NCBI RefSeq assembly: GCF_021246465.1
Contig: NZ_JAHRHK010000005.1
Span: forward strand, 42,958 to 106,957
Reading direction: 5' to 3'
Length of the DNA: 64,000 nt
Source of the DNA: Nocardioides sp. R-C-SC26
GTDB taxonomy: Bacteria; Actinomycetota; Actinomycetes; Propionibacteriales; Nocardioidaceae
The first letter of the stretch is position 1. Every line of letters starts with the position of its first letter. The notes under the pieces are model-generated. The model saw nothing but the letters and a program-made list of their open reading frames with translations, did no database searches and was not told the DNA's origin. Made by a program: the position numbers and the translations under genes. This document shows, in pieces, positions 17,404 through 26,076 of the stretch.

Positions 17404-18177
17404 ATGCTCGACATCACCTACCCGCCGGTCATCGTGGCGGCCAAGGCTGCGTTCCGAGTGCTCGGGCAGCGCTTCGATCTCACGGGGACCGAGCACGTCC
17501 CGAAGTCGGGCGGGGTACTGCTGGCGGTCAACCACATCGGGTACGTCGACTTCATCTACGGCGGGCTCGCCGCCAACCCGTCTGGTCGCAAGGTGCGCTT
17601 CATGGCGAAGCGCGAGATCTTCGACCACCCCCTGGGCGGTCCGTTCATGCGGTCCCTGCACCACATCGAGGTCGACCGCGGAGCCGGGACGGCGTCCTTC
17701 ACCCAAGCCGTGGACTTCCTCCGCCGCGGTGAGGCCGTAGGGATCTTCCCCGAAGCCACGATCTCCCGCTCGTTCGAGCTGAAGGAGTTCAAGTCCGGCG
17801 CGATCCGCATCGCGGCGGAGGCCGGCGTGCCCGTCGTGCCGGTGATCCTGTGGGGCACGCATCGGATGCTGACCAAGGACCACCCCAAGGACTTCTCACG
17901 CGGCAAGACCATCGCGATCCGCTGTGGCGAGCAGATGCGCTTCACCGGTGAGGACCCCGTCGCGGAGACGGCGGCGCTCCGCTCCGTGATGGCGGATCTC
18001 CTGGACGCGACGATCCGGTCCTACCCGGCGGCGGAGCAGCCGCCCGGCTCGTGGTGGCTCCCCGCCTCCTACGGTGGATCGGCACCGACTCCGGACGAGG
18101 CCGAGCAGCTCGACGTCGAGGAGCGCAAGGCCCGCGCCGCCCGTCGGGCCGCCAAGCGGGCGCAGGCCTCCGACTAG
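17404..18177 (+). CDS. plsC: 1-acyl-sn-glycerol-3-phosphate acyltransferase family protein
   Basis: 257-residue LPLAT-family enzyme, predicted to acylate lysophosphatidate or a related lipid at the membrane face. Motif I NHIGYVD (43-49) supplies the catalytic His44 and Asp49, and motif III FPEATIS is at 115-121. The C-terminus is a charged coiled tail (EERKARAARRAAKRAQ). ATG start with a strong GAGGAG ribosome site about eight bases upstream. It shares direction with alaA and could be co-transcribed; a second AT-rich palindrome lies nine bases after the stop. The acyl acceptor cannot be fixed from sequence. Confidence 0.9.
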   Translation: MLDITYPPVIVAAKAAFRVLGQRFDLTGTEHVPKSGGVLLAVNHIGYVDFIYGGLAANPSGRKVRFMAKREIFDHPLGGPFMRSLHHIEVDRGAGTASFTQAVDFLRRGEAVGIFPEATISRSFELKEFKSGAIRIAAEAGVPVVPVILWGTHRMLTKDHPKDFSRGKTIAIRCGEQMRFTGEDPVAETAALRSVMADLLDATIRSYPAAEQPPGSWWLPASYGGSAPTPDEAEQLDVEERKARAARRAAKRAQASD

Positions 18178-18185
18178 GGCCGGCC

Positions 18186-18217
18186 GATCGCTATATCTTT
18201 TTGTCGATATAGCGATC
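18186..18217. promoter_or_regulatory. AT-rich palindrome downstream of plsC (site 2 of a pair)
   Basis: GATCGCTATATC (18186-18197), an eight-base loop TTTTTGTC, then GATATAGCGATC (18206-18217). It lies between convergent plsC and parB and might end transcription, but the arms are AT-rich, unlike other terminators here, and share the ATCGCT(A/T)TATCGAC element with the palindrome before alaA. Confidence 0.6.
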
Positions 18218-18275
18218 TATCAATTCCGGTTGCCTGGGTCGTGAGCAGCGCTCGCTTCTCGAGCACGGTCCGAGG

Positions 18276-19307
18276 TCAGACCGGCCGATCGCTGCGGTTG
18301 CGCGGGTCCATGATGTCGACGATGCGACGTAGATCGTCCAGTGAGGCGAACTCGACCGTGATCTTGCCCTTGCGCTGACCCAGATCGACCTTGACCCGGG
18401 TCTCCAGGCGATCGGAGAGGCGTTCGGCGAGGTCGGCGAGGCCCGGCGCCACCGGACGACGGCGGACGCTGCGAGCGGCGCCTCCACGTCCGTGCTCGCC
18501 CACAGCGACGATCTCCTCGAGGGCGCGGACACTGATCCCCTCGGCGACCACACGCTGGGCGAGTCGATCCTGGATCTCGGCGTCGTCGATCGAGAGGAGC
18601 GCTCGGGCGTGACCAGCCGACAGCACGCTCGCTGCCACCCGTCGCTGGACGGCCGGGCTGAGCTTCAGCAGACGGAGCGTGTTCGAGATCTGCGGGCGCG
18701 ACCGGCCGATACGCCCCGCGAGCTCCTCATGGGTGCACCCGAAGTCCTCCAGGAGCTGCTGGTAGGCGGCGGCCTCCTCGAGCGGATTCAACTGACTGCG
18801 GTGCAGGTTCTCCAGGAGCGCATCGCGCAGCATGTCGACGTCGTCGGTCTGGCGCACGATCGCCGGGATCGTCGTCAGACCGGCCTCCTGGGAGGCGCGC
18901 CAGCGGCGCTCGCCCATGATCAGTTCGAACGGCGAGTCTCCGTCGGACGTCGCGCGCACGACGATCGGCTGCAGCAGCCCGATCTCCTGCACCGAATGCA
19001 CCAACTCGGCCATCGCGTCCTCGTCGAAGACCTGGCGCGGCTGGACAGCATTCGGACGGATGTCGCCGATCGGGAGCTCAACGAAGTAGGCGCCGGCGAC
19101 GGGGGCGAGGCCGTTCTCGTCCGACTGACTCGTCGTCGCGCCGCCGTCCGTGGTGGCGCCCGCGCCCGGGGCTCCCTGCGCCGGCCCGCGGTCTGTCGTG
19201 GCTACGCCGGGGCTTCCTTCGCCCGACTCGGCCGGCGTCGGCCCCGTCGGGATGAGCGAGCCGAGTCCTCGTCCCAGACCTCGTCGTTGCTGACCGCCAC
19301 CGCTCAC
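18276..19307 (-). CDS. parB: Chromosome-partitioning protein ParB
   Basis: 343-residue parS-binding CTP-switch protein that spreads on origin-proximal DNA and helps load SMC and segregate origins. The N-terminal GRGLGSLIP segment (about 10-18) is the ParA-interacting motif of Spo0J/ParB. The ParB nuclease-like domain carries [11 protein letters not shown] and the box [12 protein letters not shown]; a helix-turn-helix follows ([21 protein letters not shown]), then a C-terminal dimerisation domain. The GTG start overlaps the parA stop by four bases. Two perfect parS sites lie 1-2 kb upstream. Last gene of the rpmH-to-parB series. Confidence 0.96.
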   Translation of the reverse strand: MSGGGQQRRGLGRGLGSLIPTGPTPAESGEGSPGVATTDRGPAQGAPGAGATTDGGATTSQSDENGLAPVAGAYFVELPIGDIRPNAVQPRQVFDEDAMAELVHSVQEIGLLQPIVVRATSDGDSPFELIMGERRWRASQEAGLTTIPAIVRQTDDVDMLRDALLENLHRSQLNPLEEAAAYQQLLEDFGCTHEELAGRIGRSRPQISNTLRLLKLSPAVQRRVAASVLSAGHARALLSIDDAEIQDRLAQRVVAEGISVRALEEIVAVGEHGRGGAARSVRRRPVAPGLADLAERLSDRLETRVKVDLGQRKGKITVEFASLDDLRRIVDIMDPRNRSDRPV

Positions 19308-20437
19308 GGACGTGCTCCCTTCATCGCGATCTCACGTGCTGCCTCGAAGTAGCTCAACGCTCCCGGCGACCCGGGGTCGTAGGTCATCACCGTCTGCGCG
19401 TAGGACGGCGCCTCGGAGACCCTCACCGACCGTGGGATCGCGGTCTTGAGCACCTGATCGCCGAAGTGCTGGCGAACCTCGTCCGCGACGCCGGCGGACA
19501 GACGCGTCCTCGCGTCCACCATCGTCAACAAGATGGTGGACACCGACAGGTCGGGGTTGAGATGGGCCCGCACCATGTCGACGGTCTCCAGGAGCTGGCT
19601 GAGGCCCTCCAGGGCGTAGTACTCGGTCTGGATCGGAATCATCATCTCCTCGCCGGCGACGAGGGCGTTCAACGTGAGCAGCCCGAGCGAGGGTGGACAG
19701 TCGATGAAGACGTAGTCGAACCGATCCTCGCCGAGGGCGTCGGCCGACCCGACCTGCGGATGGCCATGGATCGCACGGCGCAGGCGGCCCTCGCGGGCCA
19801 CCACCGAGACCAGCTCGATCTCGGCGCCGGCGAGGTCGATCGTGGCCGGCACGACCGACAGGTTGGGGAGATCGGGGCACACCGTCACGACCTCAGCCAG
19901 CGGCTGACCGTCGACGAGGGCGTCATAGGTGGAGGGAACGCCTCGTCGGTGCTCCACGCCCAATGCCGTCGACGCGTTCCCCTGTGGATCCAGGTCGACC
20001 ACCAGGACGCGCTGGCCGAGTTGGGCCAGTGCCGCAGCCAGATTCACCGTGGACGTCGTCTTGCCGACGCCACCCTTCTGGTTGGCAACCACCATGATGC
20101 GTGTCCCCGACGGCCGCGGGACCCTCGAGCCCTGAGGAGACTCCTGGCGAGCAAGCACACTGTGCTGGGCAGCCCGGGCCAGTGGCGTCTCATCAGGGTC
20201 GTAGCCCCCGTCGTACGAGGCCAGGTCTCCGGCCGTTCTGATCGGCACGTCGCTCTCCGTTTCACGTGAAACATCGGTGGCAGTGTCCTCGGCGGCGACC
20301 GTGATCGCCCCACACACCGCGCTGCTCGCTGTAGACCCAGGCGACTGAACCTGGGGAAAACTCACTGGCATCTGTGGACGACCACGCTCAGCGGGACGGT
20401 CAGCGTCGGTGGAGAACTCATCATCCACCTTGCTCAC
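19304..20437 (-). CDS. parA: Chromosome-partitioning ATPase ParA
   Basis: 377 residues. A variable N-terminal extension of about 120 residues precedes a ParA/MinD ATPase with deviant Walker A KGGVGKTT (in [17 protein letters not shown]), the switch region [10 protein letters not shown] and Walker B-like [16 protein letters not shown]. It works with ParB to move origins. The chosen start is GTG at 20437, with a GAGGGA ribosome site, overlapping the end of rsmG by 17 bases; a start further upstream would intrude deeply into rsmG. Within the extension the peptide DVSRETES is encoded by a perfect parS site, so that part of the protein is shaped by its DNA role. Confidence 0.93.
   Translation of the reverse strand: MSKVDDEFSTDADRPAERGRPQMPVSFPQVQSPGSTASSAVCGAITVAAEDTATDVSRETESDVPIRTAGDLASYDGGYDPDETPLARAAQHSVLARQESPQGSRVPRPSGTRIMVVANQKGGVGKTTSTVNLAAALAQLGQRVLVVDLDPQGNASTALGVEHRRGVPSTYDALVDGQPLAEVVTVCPDLPNLSVVPATIDLAGAEIELVSVVAREGRLRRAIHGHPQVGSADALGEDRFDYVFIDCPPSLGLLTLNALVAGEEMMIPIQTEYYALEGLSQLLETVDMVRAHLNPDLSVSTILLTMVDARTRLSAGVADEVRQHFGDQVLKTAIPRSVRVSEAPSYAQTVMTYDPGSPGALSYFEAAREIAMKGARP
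20259..20272. promoter_or_regulatory. parS site 1
   Basis: GTTTCACGTGAAAC, the exact 14-base ParB-binding palindrome, embedded in the 5' part of parA. In frame it encodes VSRET. Confidence 0.95.
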
Positions 20438-21206
20438 CTCGGTCCCTCGGACTTGCCTTGCTCCCCGCAGTCCGTCGCCCACGCGCAACACCGGCGCGCG
20501 TCGAGCGCCCACCGCGACGATCCGATCCGCCGGGTCGAGAACTCGACAACGGTACCGGTCGTCCCGGCTCCCACGAGACTCGGACAAGATGCACCGGATC
20601 GAGACCTGCAGGACCGAGCACGATGAGTTCCGGGTCGGACCCGCCGACGGCCCTCACCGCGGCTCGAGAATCGACGATCTCCGCGGGTGCCGTCGACCCC
20701 TTCATCGCCAGGACACACCCCGACGGACGCACAAGCGGCAACGACCACCCCACCAGACGGTCGAGCCCCGCCACAGCGCGCGAGGTCACGACATCGAAGT
20801 CCCGCACGCCCACAAGTGAGTCCGCGCGGCCGCGATGCACCTCGACGTTCCTGAGGCCCAGCTCGGTGACGACCTCGGTGAGAAACGTCGTACGCCGCAA
20901 CAGCGGCTCGATCAGCGTCACTGACAGGTCGGGCCGGTCGATCGCTAGGACCAGGCCGGGCAGCCCCGCCCCCGACCCGACGTCGGCCACGGACGAACCA
21001 GCTCCGATCGCCTCGCCGACGACCGCGCAGTTCGCCAGATGCCGTTCCCACAGACGGGGCACCTCACGCGGCCCCAGGAGGCCGCGCTCGATACCCCAGG
21101 TCGCAAGGAGATCGGCGTACCGGACCATGGCCGGCCAAGTCTCAGAACGGAACACCCCCCGCACCACGTCGGGCGCGGGGGGTGCCGCTGTTTCACGTGA
21201 AACCAT
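20421..21206 (-). CDS. rsmG: 16S rRNA (guanine527-N7)-methyltransferase RsmG
   Basis: 261-residue SAM-dependent methyltransferase (GidB) acting on the 530 loop of 16S rRNA; loss gives low-level streptomycin resistance in other bacteria. The N-terminal helical part has WERHLANCAVV, and the SAM site VADVGSGAGLPGLVLAI lies near residue 75. The first residues, MVSRET, come from the second parS site. The last 40 residues are Arg/Gly-rich and probably disordered. It lies eight bases after jag and overlaps parA by 17 bases in the conserved jag-rsmG-parA-parB order. Confidence 0.94.
   Translation of the reverse strand: MVSRETAAPPAPDVVRGVFRSETWPAMVRYADLLATWGIERGLLGPREVPRLWERHLANCAVVGEAIGAGSSVADVGSGAGLPGLVLAIDRPDLSVTLIEPLLRRTTFLTEVVTELGLRNVEVHRGRADSLVGVRDFDVVTSRAVAGLDRLVGWSLPLVRPSGCVLAMKGSTAPAEIVDSRAAVRAVGGSDPELIVLGPAGLDPVHLVRVSWEPGRPVPLSSSRPGGSDRRGGRSTRAGVARGRRTAGSKASPRDRGEQGG
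21190..21203. promoter_or_regulatory. parS site 2
   Basis: GTTTCACGTGAAAC, exact consensus, immediately after the rsmG ATG; it encodes VSRET as site 1 does. The two sites are 931 bp apart and about 5 kb from oriC. Confidence 0.95.
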
Positions 21207-21214
21207 GGATCAGA

Positions 21215-21724
21215 TCACTCGGGGAGTACCACCACGAAGCGCCGAGGCTCGACGCCCTCGGACTCCGACGTGAGACCCGCCGCCGCGACCGCGTCATGGA
21301 CGACCTTCCGCTCGAACGGCGACATCGCCTCCAGCGACACCGGCGAGCCGGTCTCGCGAGCCTGAGCCACCGCCGCACGAGCCTCCTCCTCCAGCGTGAC
21401 ACGGCGAGCGGCACGGTGACCCGCGATATCGAGCATAAGCCGCGACCGCTCACCCGTCTCGCGGTAGATCGCGAGGCGCGTCAGCTCTTGGAGTGCCTCG
21501 AGCACCTCACCGTCGCGACCCACCAACTGACCGAGCTGCCCACCGACGATCGAGACCGAGGCGCGATCACCATCGACATCAAGATCGAGGTCACCATCCA
21601 GATCGGCGATGTCGAGGAGCTCCTCGAGATAGTCCGCGGCGATGTCGCCTTCCTGCTCGAGACGAGCGACCCGACTGGTCTGCGCCGTCTCGGAGACCTC
21701 AGACTCCGTCGACTCGATGCTCAT
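21215..21724 (-). CDS. jag: KH-R3H RNA-binding protein Jag/KhpB
   Basis: 169-residue single-stranded nucleic acid-binding protein. A short acidic N-terminus is followed by a KH domain (IVGGQLGQLVGRDGEVLEALQ, about residues 58-82, with GRDG in place of the usual GxxG) and a C-terminal R3H domain (LEAMSPFERKVVHDAV, about 133-148). Homologues bind RNA and influence cell division and elongation. The ATG overlaps the yidC stop by four bases, so the two are coupled. Cytoplasmic. Confidence 0.93.
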   Translation of the reverse strand: MSIESTESEVSETAQTSRVARLEQEGDIAADYLEELLDIADLDGDLDLDVDGDRASVSIVGGQLGQLVGRDGEVLEALQELTRLAIYRETGERSRLMLDIAGHRAARRVTLEEEARAAVAQARETGSPVSLEAMSPFERKVVHDAVAAAGLTSESEGVEPRRFVVVLPE

Positions 21725-22725
21725 GACTCTTCTCCCTGCTTCTTCAACTGCTGATCACGTCTCGCGGACTGCTGCCGCTGGGCCTTCGTCTGACGCTTCG
21801 GCTGCTGGCGCTGCGCTGGTCGGAGCTCCTCCACCGCGACATCGCCCGCACCGCCGTCGATCGTCTCAGTACCGCTGCGCCGCGCCTTCAGACGATCACG
21901 CTCGGCCTTCGCTGCGAACGCCGGGGTTCCCGGTGCCGGGTTGTTCCTGATCACGTAGAACTGCTGACACATCGTCCACAGGTTCGACGTCGTCCAGTAC
22001 AGAAGGACGCCGATCGGGAACGCGACACCACCGAGACCGAACACCACCGGGAGGACGTAGAGCAGCATCTTCTGCTGCTGCGCGTACGGACCGGTCAGAG
22101 CATCGGCCGGCATGTTCTTACTCATGAGCTGCCGCTGCGTCATGAACGTCGTGGCCGTCATGGCGAGAACGAGGAACAACGCCACGACCATGACCAGCGC
22201 GTGCGGGTCGTCACCCCAGGTCCGGGCGCCCCAGAACGATTCGGCGAGCGGGATCCTGCCACCGATCTCGGACTGACCGAACTGCTCCGCCAGCTTCTCG
22301 TTCAGGAAGCCATGAGGCGTTCCCTTCTTCGCCGCCTGATCGAGGAGACGGAACAGGGCGAAGAAGATCGGCATCTGCAACAGCAGCGGCAGGCACGAAG
22401 CGAACGGATTCGTACCGGCGTCCTTGTAGAGCTTCATCGTCTCTTCGCCGAGCTTCTGACGATCGTGCCCGTACTTCTTCTGAAGCTCGCGGACCTTCGG
22501 CTGCAGCAGCTGCATGTTCCGCTGCGACTTGATCTGCTTCACGAACAGCGGGATCAATGCCATCCGGATCACCAGCGTGAGACCCACGATCGACAACGCC
22601 CAGGACCAACCACCGCTCGGTGAGAGGAACAGGCTGAAGAACTTGTGGAAGCCGATCATGATCGCGGAGATCACGTAGTACAGCGGCGTCATGATGGCGC
22701 CACCGATGGTGGAGAAGAAGTCCAC
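21721..22725 (-). CDS. yidC: Membrane protein insertase YidC
   Basis: 334 residues. Hydrophobic segments begin near residue 10 (IMTPLYYVISAIMIGFHKFFS); a conserved cytoplasmic coiled hairpin (KSQRNMQLLQPKVRELQKKYG, about 65-85) and further transmembrane helices follow. The basic C-terminal tail (KRQTKAQRQQSARRDQQ) probably contacts ribosomes. It lacks the large periplasmic domain of Gram-negative YidC, as expected. It inserts and folds membrane proteins alone or with SecYEG. It sits between yidD and jag in the conserved order. Confidence 0.96.
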   Translation of the reverse strand: MDFFSTIGGAIMTPLYYVISAIMIGFHKFFSLFLSPSGGWSWALSIVGLTLVIRMALIPLFVKQIKSQRNMQLLQPKVRELQKKYGHDRQKLGEETMKLYKDAGTNPFASCLPLLLQMPIFFALFRLLDQAAKKGTPHGFLNEKLAEQFGQSEIGGRIPLAESFWGARTWGDDPHALVMVVALFLVLAMTATTFMTQRQLMSKNMPADALTGPYAQQQKMLLYVLPVVFGLGGVAFPIGVLLYWTTSNLWTMCQQFYVIRNNPAPGTPAFAAKAERDRLKARRSGTETIDGGAGDVAVEELRPAQRQQPKRQTKAQRQQSARRDQQLKKQGEES

Positions 22726-22743
22726 GGAAACAGGCTCCTCGTA

Positions 22744-23070
22744 TCAGGGAGTCGACCGCGAGACCGCGGTCGGACCGGGAAGGGGGACGTTCACAGGGGA
22801 GACCGGCTCGCCATGACGCGGGGGCACCTTGTCCACGCCACCGGCTGCCCACGGATGGCATCGAGCCAGGCGGCGCGCGGCGAGCCACGAACCCCGAACA
22901 CTCCCATGCACCGTGACGGCCTCGAGCGCGTACGCCGAGCAACTCGGGTAGTACCGACATACCTGGCCGTAGAGCGGGCTGATCATGACGCGGTACAGGC
23001 GGAGCAGAACGATCAACACAGCACGGACCGGATCGAACCGCACCCAGTCGAACCGGGCTCGCCCACTCAT
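22744..23070 (-). CDS. yidD: Membrane protein insertion efficiency factor YidD
   Basis: 108 residues. An amphipathic N-terminal region ([13 protein letters not shown]) is followed by the signature [15 protein letters not shown], with its conserved cysteines, near residues 38-52, and [14 protein letters not shown] after it. It assists YidC-dependent insertion at the inner membrane face. The ATG overlaps the rnpA stop by four bases, so it is translated in tandem with rnpA. Confidence 0.94.
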   Translation of the reverse strand: MSGRARFDWVRFDPVRAVLIVLLRLYRVMISPLYGQVCRYYPSCSAYALEAVTVHGSVRGSWLAARRLARCHPWAAGGVDKVPPRHGEPVSPVNVPLPGPTAVSRSTP

Positions 23071-23417
23071 GAGGATCCCGCCCGCGCCACGGCATCGGCG
23101 AGTTCGCCCGCAAGCACGTCGTAGGACGCAGACGACGACGCAGGCAAGGCACGCACCACGACGTCCGACGAGGACATCACGGCCCCGCTGCGGATGAGCT
23201 CTGCCGCCGCGTGACGCAGACGCCGCTTGACCCGATTACGGACCACCGAGTTGCCGACAGCCCGGCTCACGACGAAACCGAATCGAGCATCATCGGGGCA
23301 GGAACCTAGGCGCTCACAGAGATGCACCACCAGGGTCGAGCGGGCAGCACGCTTGCCCCGACGCGTCGTTGCCCGGTAGGACGAGGCGTCGGTGAGACGA
23401 TGATGCGCGGCCAGCAC
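23067..23417 (-). CDS. rnpA: Ribonuclease P protein component
   Basis: 116-residue protein partner of the RNase P ribozyme, needed for tRNA 5' maturation. The opening [17 protein letters not shown] (GTG start) and the RNR box [19 protein letters not shown] near residues 49-67 are diagnostic. It lies 32 bp after rpmH and overlaps yidD by four bases. Confidence 0.95.
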   Translation of the reverse strand: MLAAHHRLTDASSYRATTRRGKRAARSTLVVHLCERLGSCPDDARFGFVVSRAVGNSVVRNRVKRRLRHAAAELIRSGAVMSSSDVVVRALPASSSASYDVLAGELADAVARAGSS

Positions 23418-23449
23418 AGCTGAACGCAGGGACGGCCGGAGCCCGACCG

Positions 23450-23587
23450 TCAGACCGCGAGGTCCTTGCGACCCTTGCGACGACGCGACGACAGAATCGC
23501 CCGGCCCGCGCGGGTCCGCATGCGCAGACGGAAACCGTGCGTCTTGTGGCGGCGGCGGTTGTTCGGCTGGTAGGTGCGCTTGCTCAC
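23450..23587 (-). CDS. rpmH: 50S ribosomal protein L34
   Basis: 45-residue basic ribosomal protein beginning [19 protein letters not shown] and ending [11 protein letters not shown], close to the L34 consensus. The GTG start at 23587 has an AAGGAA ribosome site nine bases upstream; a longer upstream reading lacks any family similarity. First gene of the minus-strand series and divergent from dnaA. Confidence 0.96.
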   Translation of the reverse strand: MSKRTYQPNNRRRHKTHGFRLRMRTRAGRAILSSRRRKGRKDLAV

Positions 23588-24156
23588 GACATTTCCTTCA
23601 CAGGGGTGTTGATAGGACTCGTCCACCGTCGGGCCGCGGCGCAGCCACGGAGCTCCAGGAACAGCAGGAGCTCGCCCGGTCCGACACGACATGTCGGACC
23701 GCCCTTCGACTGGCACCGCCCCTCCACGGCGATCGGATCCCGTGGACGTGCGGCACCGGTCGACCCGGCTGTGGACCTTGCAACGGTACGCGGAGCGTCG
23801 AGACAGGGTCAAACCCTCGCCGAACGACAGCCCGCCCACACGGTCTAGCCTGTGGATGAATCATTGCCCCGGGATCACGCTCGGCGTTACGTTCACCGTC
23901 ACGAGCCAACACCGGACGACCCCTGTTCGCTGGTCGACCATGACACTTGAGAGCGTCACCCCTGACGACCATCGCCCACCTGACCTGCACAGATACCGGA
24001 TAGCGAACCAGAGGAGGTCGCGATGAACACCTCAGCCATCCGCACTCCCGGGCTCATGCACATCCTGTGGACAAACCTGTGGACTCATTCCAAACGACGT
24101 GACCGTTCCGCGAGGAACGCATCCGCCGCGACCCCCGCACAGCACTGACGGAGACC
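23588..24156. promoter_or_regulatory. rpmH-dnaA intergenic region with DnaA-box-like sequences
   Basis: A 569-bp divergent region. Sequences close to the DnaA box TTATCCACA, or its actinobacterial variant TTGTCCACA, occur (as TGTGGA forms) at 23770-23778, 23851-23859, 24066-24074 (TGTGGACAA, exact variant) and 24078-24086. Promoters for rpmH and dnaA must lie here; I see no unambiguous -10 for either. The 3' part carries a short reading frame, described separately. Confidence 0.65.
24023..24148 (+). CDS. Possible 41-residue leader ORF immediately upstream of dnaA
   Basis: ATG at 24023 follows a full AGAGGAGG ribosome site by five bases, one of the best in the window. The frame runs 41 codons to TGA at 24146-24148, ending eight bases before the dnaA ATG, and the dnaA ribosome site (GGAG) starts two bases after this stop. 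Two DnaA-box-like sequences fall inside it, both read as Leu-Trp-Thr. The peptide has no recognisable domain; it starts MNTSAIRTPG and is basic in the middle (HSKRRDRSARN). GC at third positions is about 73 percent by count, below neighbouring genes, so coding is not proven. It could be a translated leader that couples or tunes DnaA synthesis. Confidence 0.4.
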   Translation: MNTSAIRTPGLMHILWTNLWTHSKRRDRSARNASAATPAQH

Positions 24157-25665
24157 ATGTCCCAGACGCCAGCAGAACACCCAGATCTCACGACGACCTG
24201 GGCTCAGGTACTCGATGATCTGCAACCGCACCAGCGGGCATGGCTCCGCACCAGCGTCCCGGTGACCCGACACGAGAACACCGCGATCATCGCCGTCCCG
24301 AACGACTTCACGCGTGCTCAGCTCGAGGGCAGACTGCGCAGCGAGCTCGAGGACGCCCTCACCGTCAGGTTCGGTCATCAGATCCGTATCGCGGTCACCG
24401 TGGACCCCGCTCTCGATGACCAGCTCGACACCGCAACCGGGGAGCCCCGCGATGTCGCGACTCACACCGGACATCCCGTCGCGCCCGGGCTCAGCTCTGT
24501 CGGCGAGGTCACCGGAGAACCCGACCATCCGTCGGCGCCCGCCTCCGACCGGACCGGGCCCGATCTGCAGCACGGAGCGGCGGCACCGTCAGCACCGACG
24601 GGACTACCGAAGCATGCCGGCCTCGAGACACGACTCAATCCCAAGTACACCTTCGAGACCTTCGTCATCGGCTCCTCCAACCGCTTCCCGCACGCGGCCG
24701 CGGTCGCGGTCGCCGAGGCGCCCGGCAAGGCCTACAACCCGCTCCTGGTCTACGGAGACTCCGGGCTCGGCAAGACCCATCTCCTGCACGCGATCGGCCA
24801 TTACGTACGCAGCCTCTACACCGGCGTCAAGGTCCGGTACGTGTCCAGCGAAGAGTTCACCAACGAGTTCATCAACGCGATTCGCGACGATCGTCAGGAC
24901 CGGTTCAAGAGCAAGTACCGCGACATCGACGTCCTGCTCATCGACGACATCCAGTTCTTGGAGGGGAAGACCCAGACGCAGGAGGAGTTCTTCCACACGT
25001 TCAACACCCTCCACAACGCCAACAAGCAGATCGTGCTGACATCCGACCGCGCTCCCAAGCGTCTCGAAGCGCTCGAGGACCGTCTGCGCAACCGCTTCGA
25101 GTGGGGCCTGATCACCGACGTCCAGCCTCCGGACCTCGAGACGCGGATCGCGATCCTGCGCAAGAAGGCGGCCATGGACCGGCTCACCGCACCACCCGAC
25201 GTGCTGGAGTTCATCGCCTCCAAGATCCACACCAACATCCGTGAGCTCGAGGGCGCGCTCATCCGGGTCACGGCCTTCGCCAACCTCAATCGCCAGGAGG
25301 TCGACATGACCCTGGCTGAGATCGTCTTGAAGGACCTGATCCCCGAGGGTGGGGAACCCGAGATCACGGCGTCGCTGATCATCGCTCAGACCGCGGCGTA
25401 CTTCGGTCTCAGCATCGAGGAGCTGACCGGACCCAGCCGCGGACGACACCTCGTCATGGCCCGCCAGATCGCGATGTACCTGTGTCGGGAGCTGACCGAC
25501 CTCTCCCTCCCCAAGATCGGCGCACAGTTCGGCAACCGCGACCACACCACGGTCATGTACGCCGACCGGAAGATCAACCAACTGCTCGCGGAGCGCCGCG
25601 CTGTGTTCAACCAGGTCAGCGAGCTCACCAACCGCGTCAAGATGCACGCCCGGCAGACGTCCTGA
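24157..25665 (+). CDS. dnaA: Chromosomal replication initiator DnaA
   Basis: 502 residues. Domain I (1-90), a disordered linker (about 90-165), AAA+ domain III with Walker [16 protein letters not shown] (Lys206) and Walker [13 protein letters not shown], and a C-terminal domain IV with the DnaA-box-reading signature [15 protein letters not shown]. It binds DnaA boxes to melt oriC and recruit helicase. Boxes both upstream and downstream of the gene imply autoregulation. ATG start supported by GGAG and by the short frame ending just before it. Confidence 0.97.
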   Translation: MSQTPAEHPDLTTTWAQVLDDLQPHQRAWLRTSVPVTRHENTAIIAVPNDFTRAQLEGRLRSELEDALTVRFGHQIRIAVTVDPALDDQLDTATGEPRDVATHTGHPVAPGLSSVGEVTGEPDHPSAPASDRTGPDLQHGAAAPSAPTGLPKHAGLETRLNPKYTFETFVIGSSNRFPHAAAVAVAEAPGKAYNPLLVYGDSGLGKTHLLHAIGHYVRSLYTGVKVRYVSSEEFTNEFINAIRDDRQDRFKSKYRDIDVLLIDDIQFLEGKTQTQEEFFHTFNTLHNANKQIVLTSDRAPKRLEALEDRLRNRFEWGLITDVQPPDLETRIAILRKKAAMDRLTAPPDVLEFIASKIHTNIRELEGALIRVTAFANLNRQEVDMTLAEIVLKDLIPEGGEPEITASLIIAQTAAYFGLSIEELTGPSRGRHLVMARQIAMYLCRELTDLSLPKIGAQFGNRDHTTVMYADRKINQLLAERRAVFNQVSELTNRVKMHARQTS

Positions 25666-26076
25666 GCGCCCCGTCCCCTCCTGTGGAGGACATGCGTCCC
25701 GACGTACGAATTACACGGGGAGGATCTGCGGAGACAGCGGGAGGACACTCACCAGGTCCGACCTGCCTCCACAGCGCACATCCCTCGACCACGTCGTCAT
25801 CCACAACGACTGTGAGTCGACGACACCCCACCTGACCTGCGAGGACGACGCGAATCCGCGACTATCCACAGATTCCACACCACCTATGACTAACCCTGAT
25901 CTACCAAGACATCCCTCGACCGCCGAACTCCACCTGGTCACCCCCCTGTGGATGACCCACCCGGCGTGGCAGGATTCGACTCCCACAGCACCCTCCTCGT
26001 CCTCGCCGACGCAGCCACATCGGCACCGTCCGGACGCCGAGCAGATCGACCACGTGCACTCCTGAAGGAGCGAGAA
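25666..26076. other. Probable replication origin oriC (dnaA-dnaN intergenic)
   Basis: A 411-bp region between dnaA and dnaN, the usual actinobacterial oriC. One-mismatch DnaA boxes occur at 25797-25805 (TCATCCACA), 25862-25870 (CTATCCACA) and 25947-25955 (TGTGGATGA, reverse); looser TGTGGA/TCCACA sequences lie at 25681 and 25767. It contains locally AT-richer stretches (around 25703-25715 and 25861-25910). No strong AT-rich 13-mer array is obvious. The dnaN promoter must also lie here. Confidence 0.75.

Noticed and set aside
18186..18217. Simple plsC/parB terminator
   Set aside because: Possible by position, but the arms are AT-rich, unlike the other terminators here, and share a 14-base element with the alaA upstream palindrome, so a specific site is the better reading.
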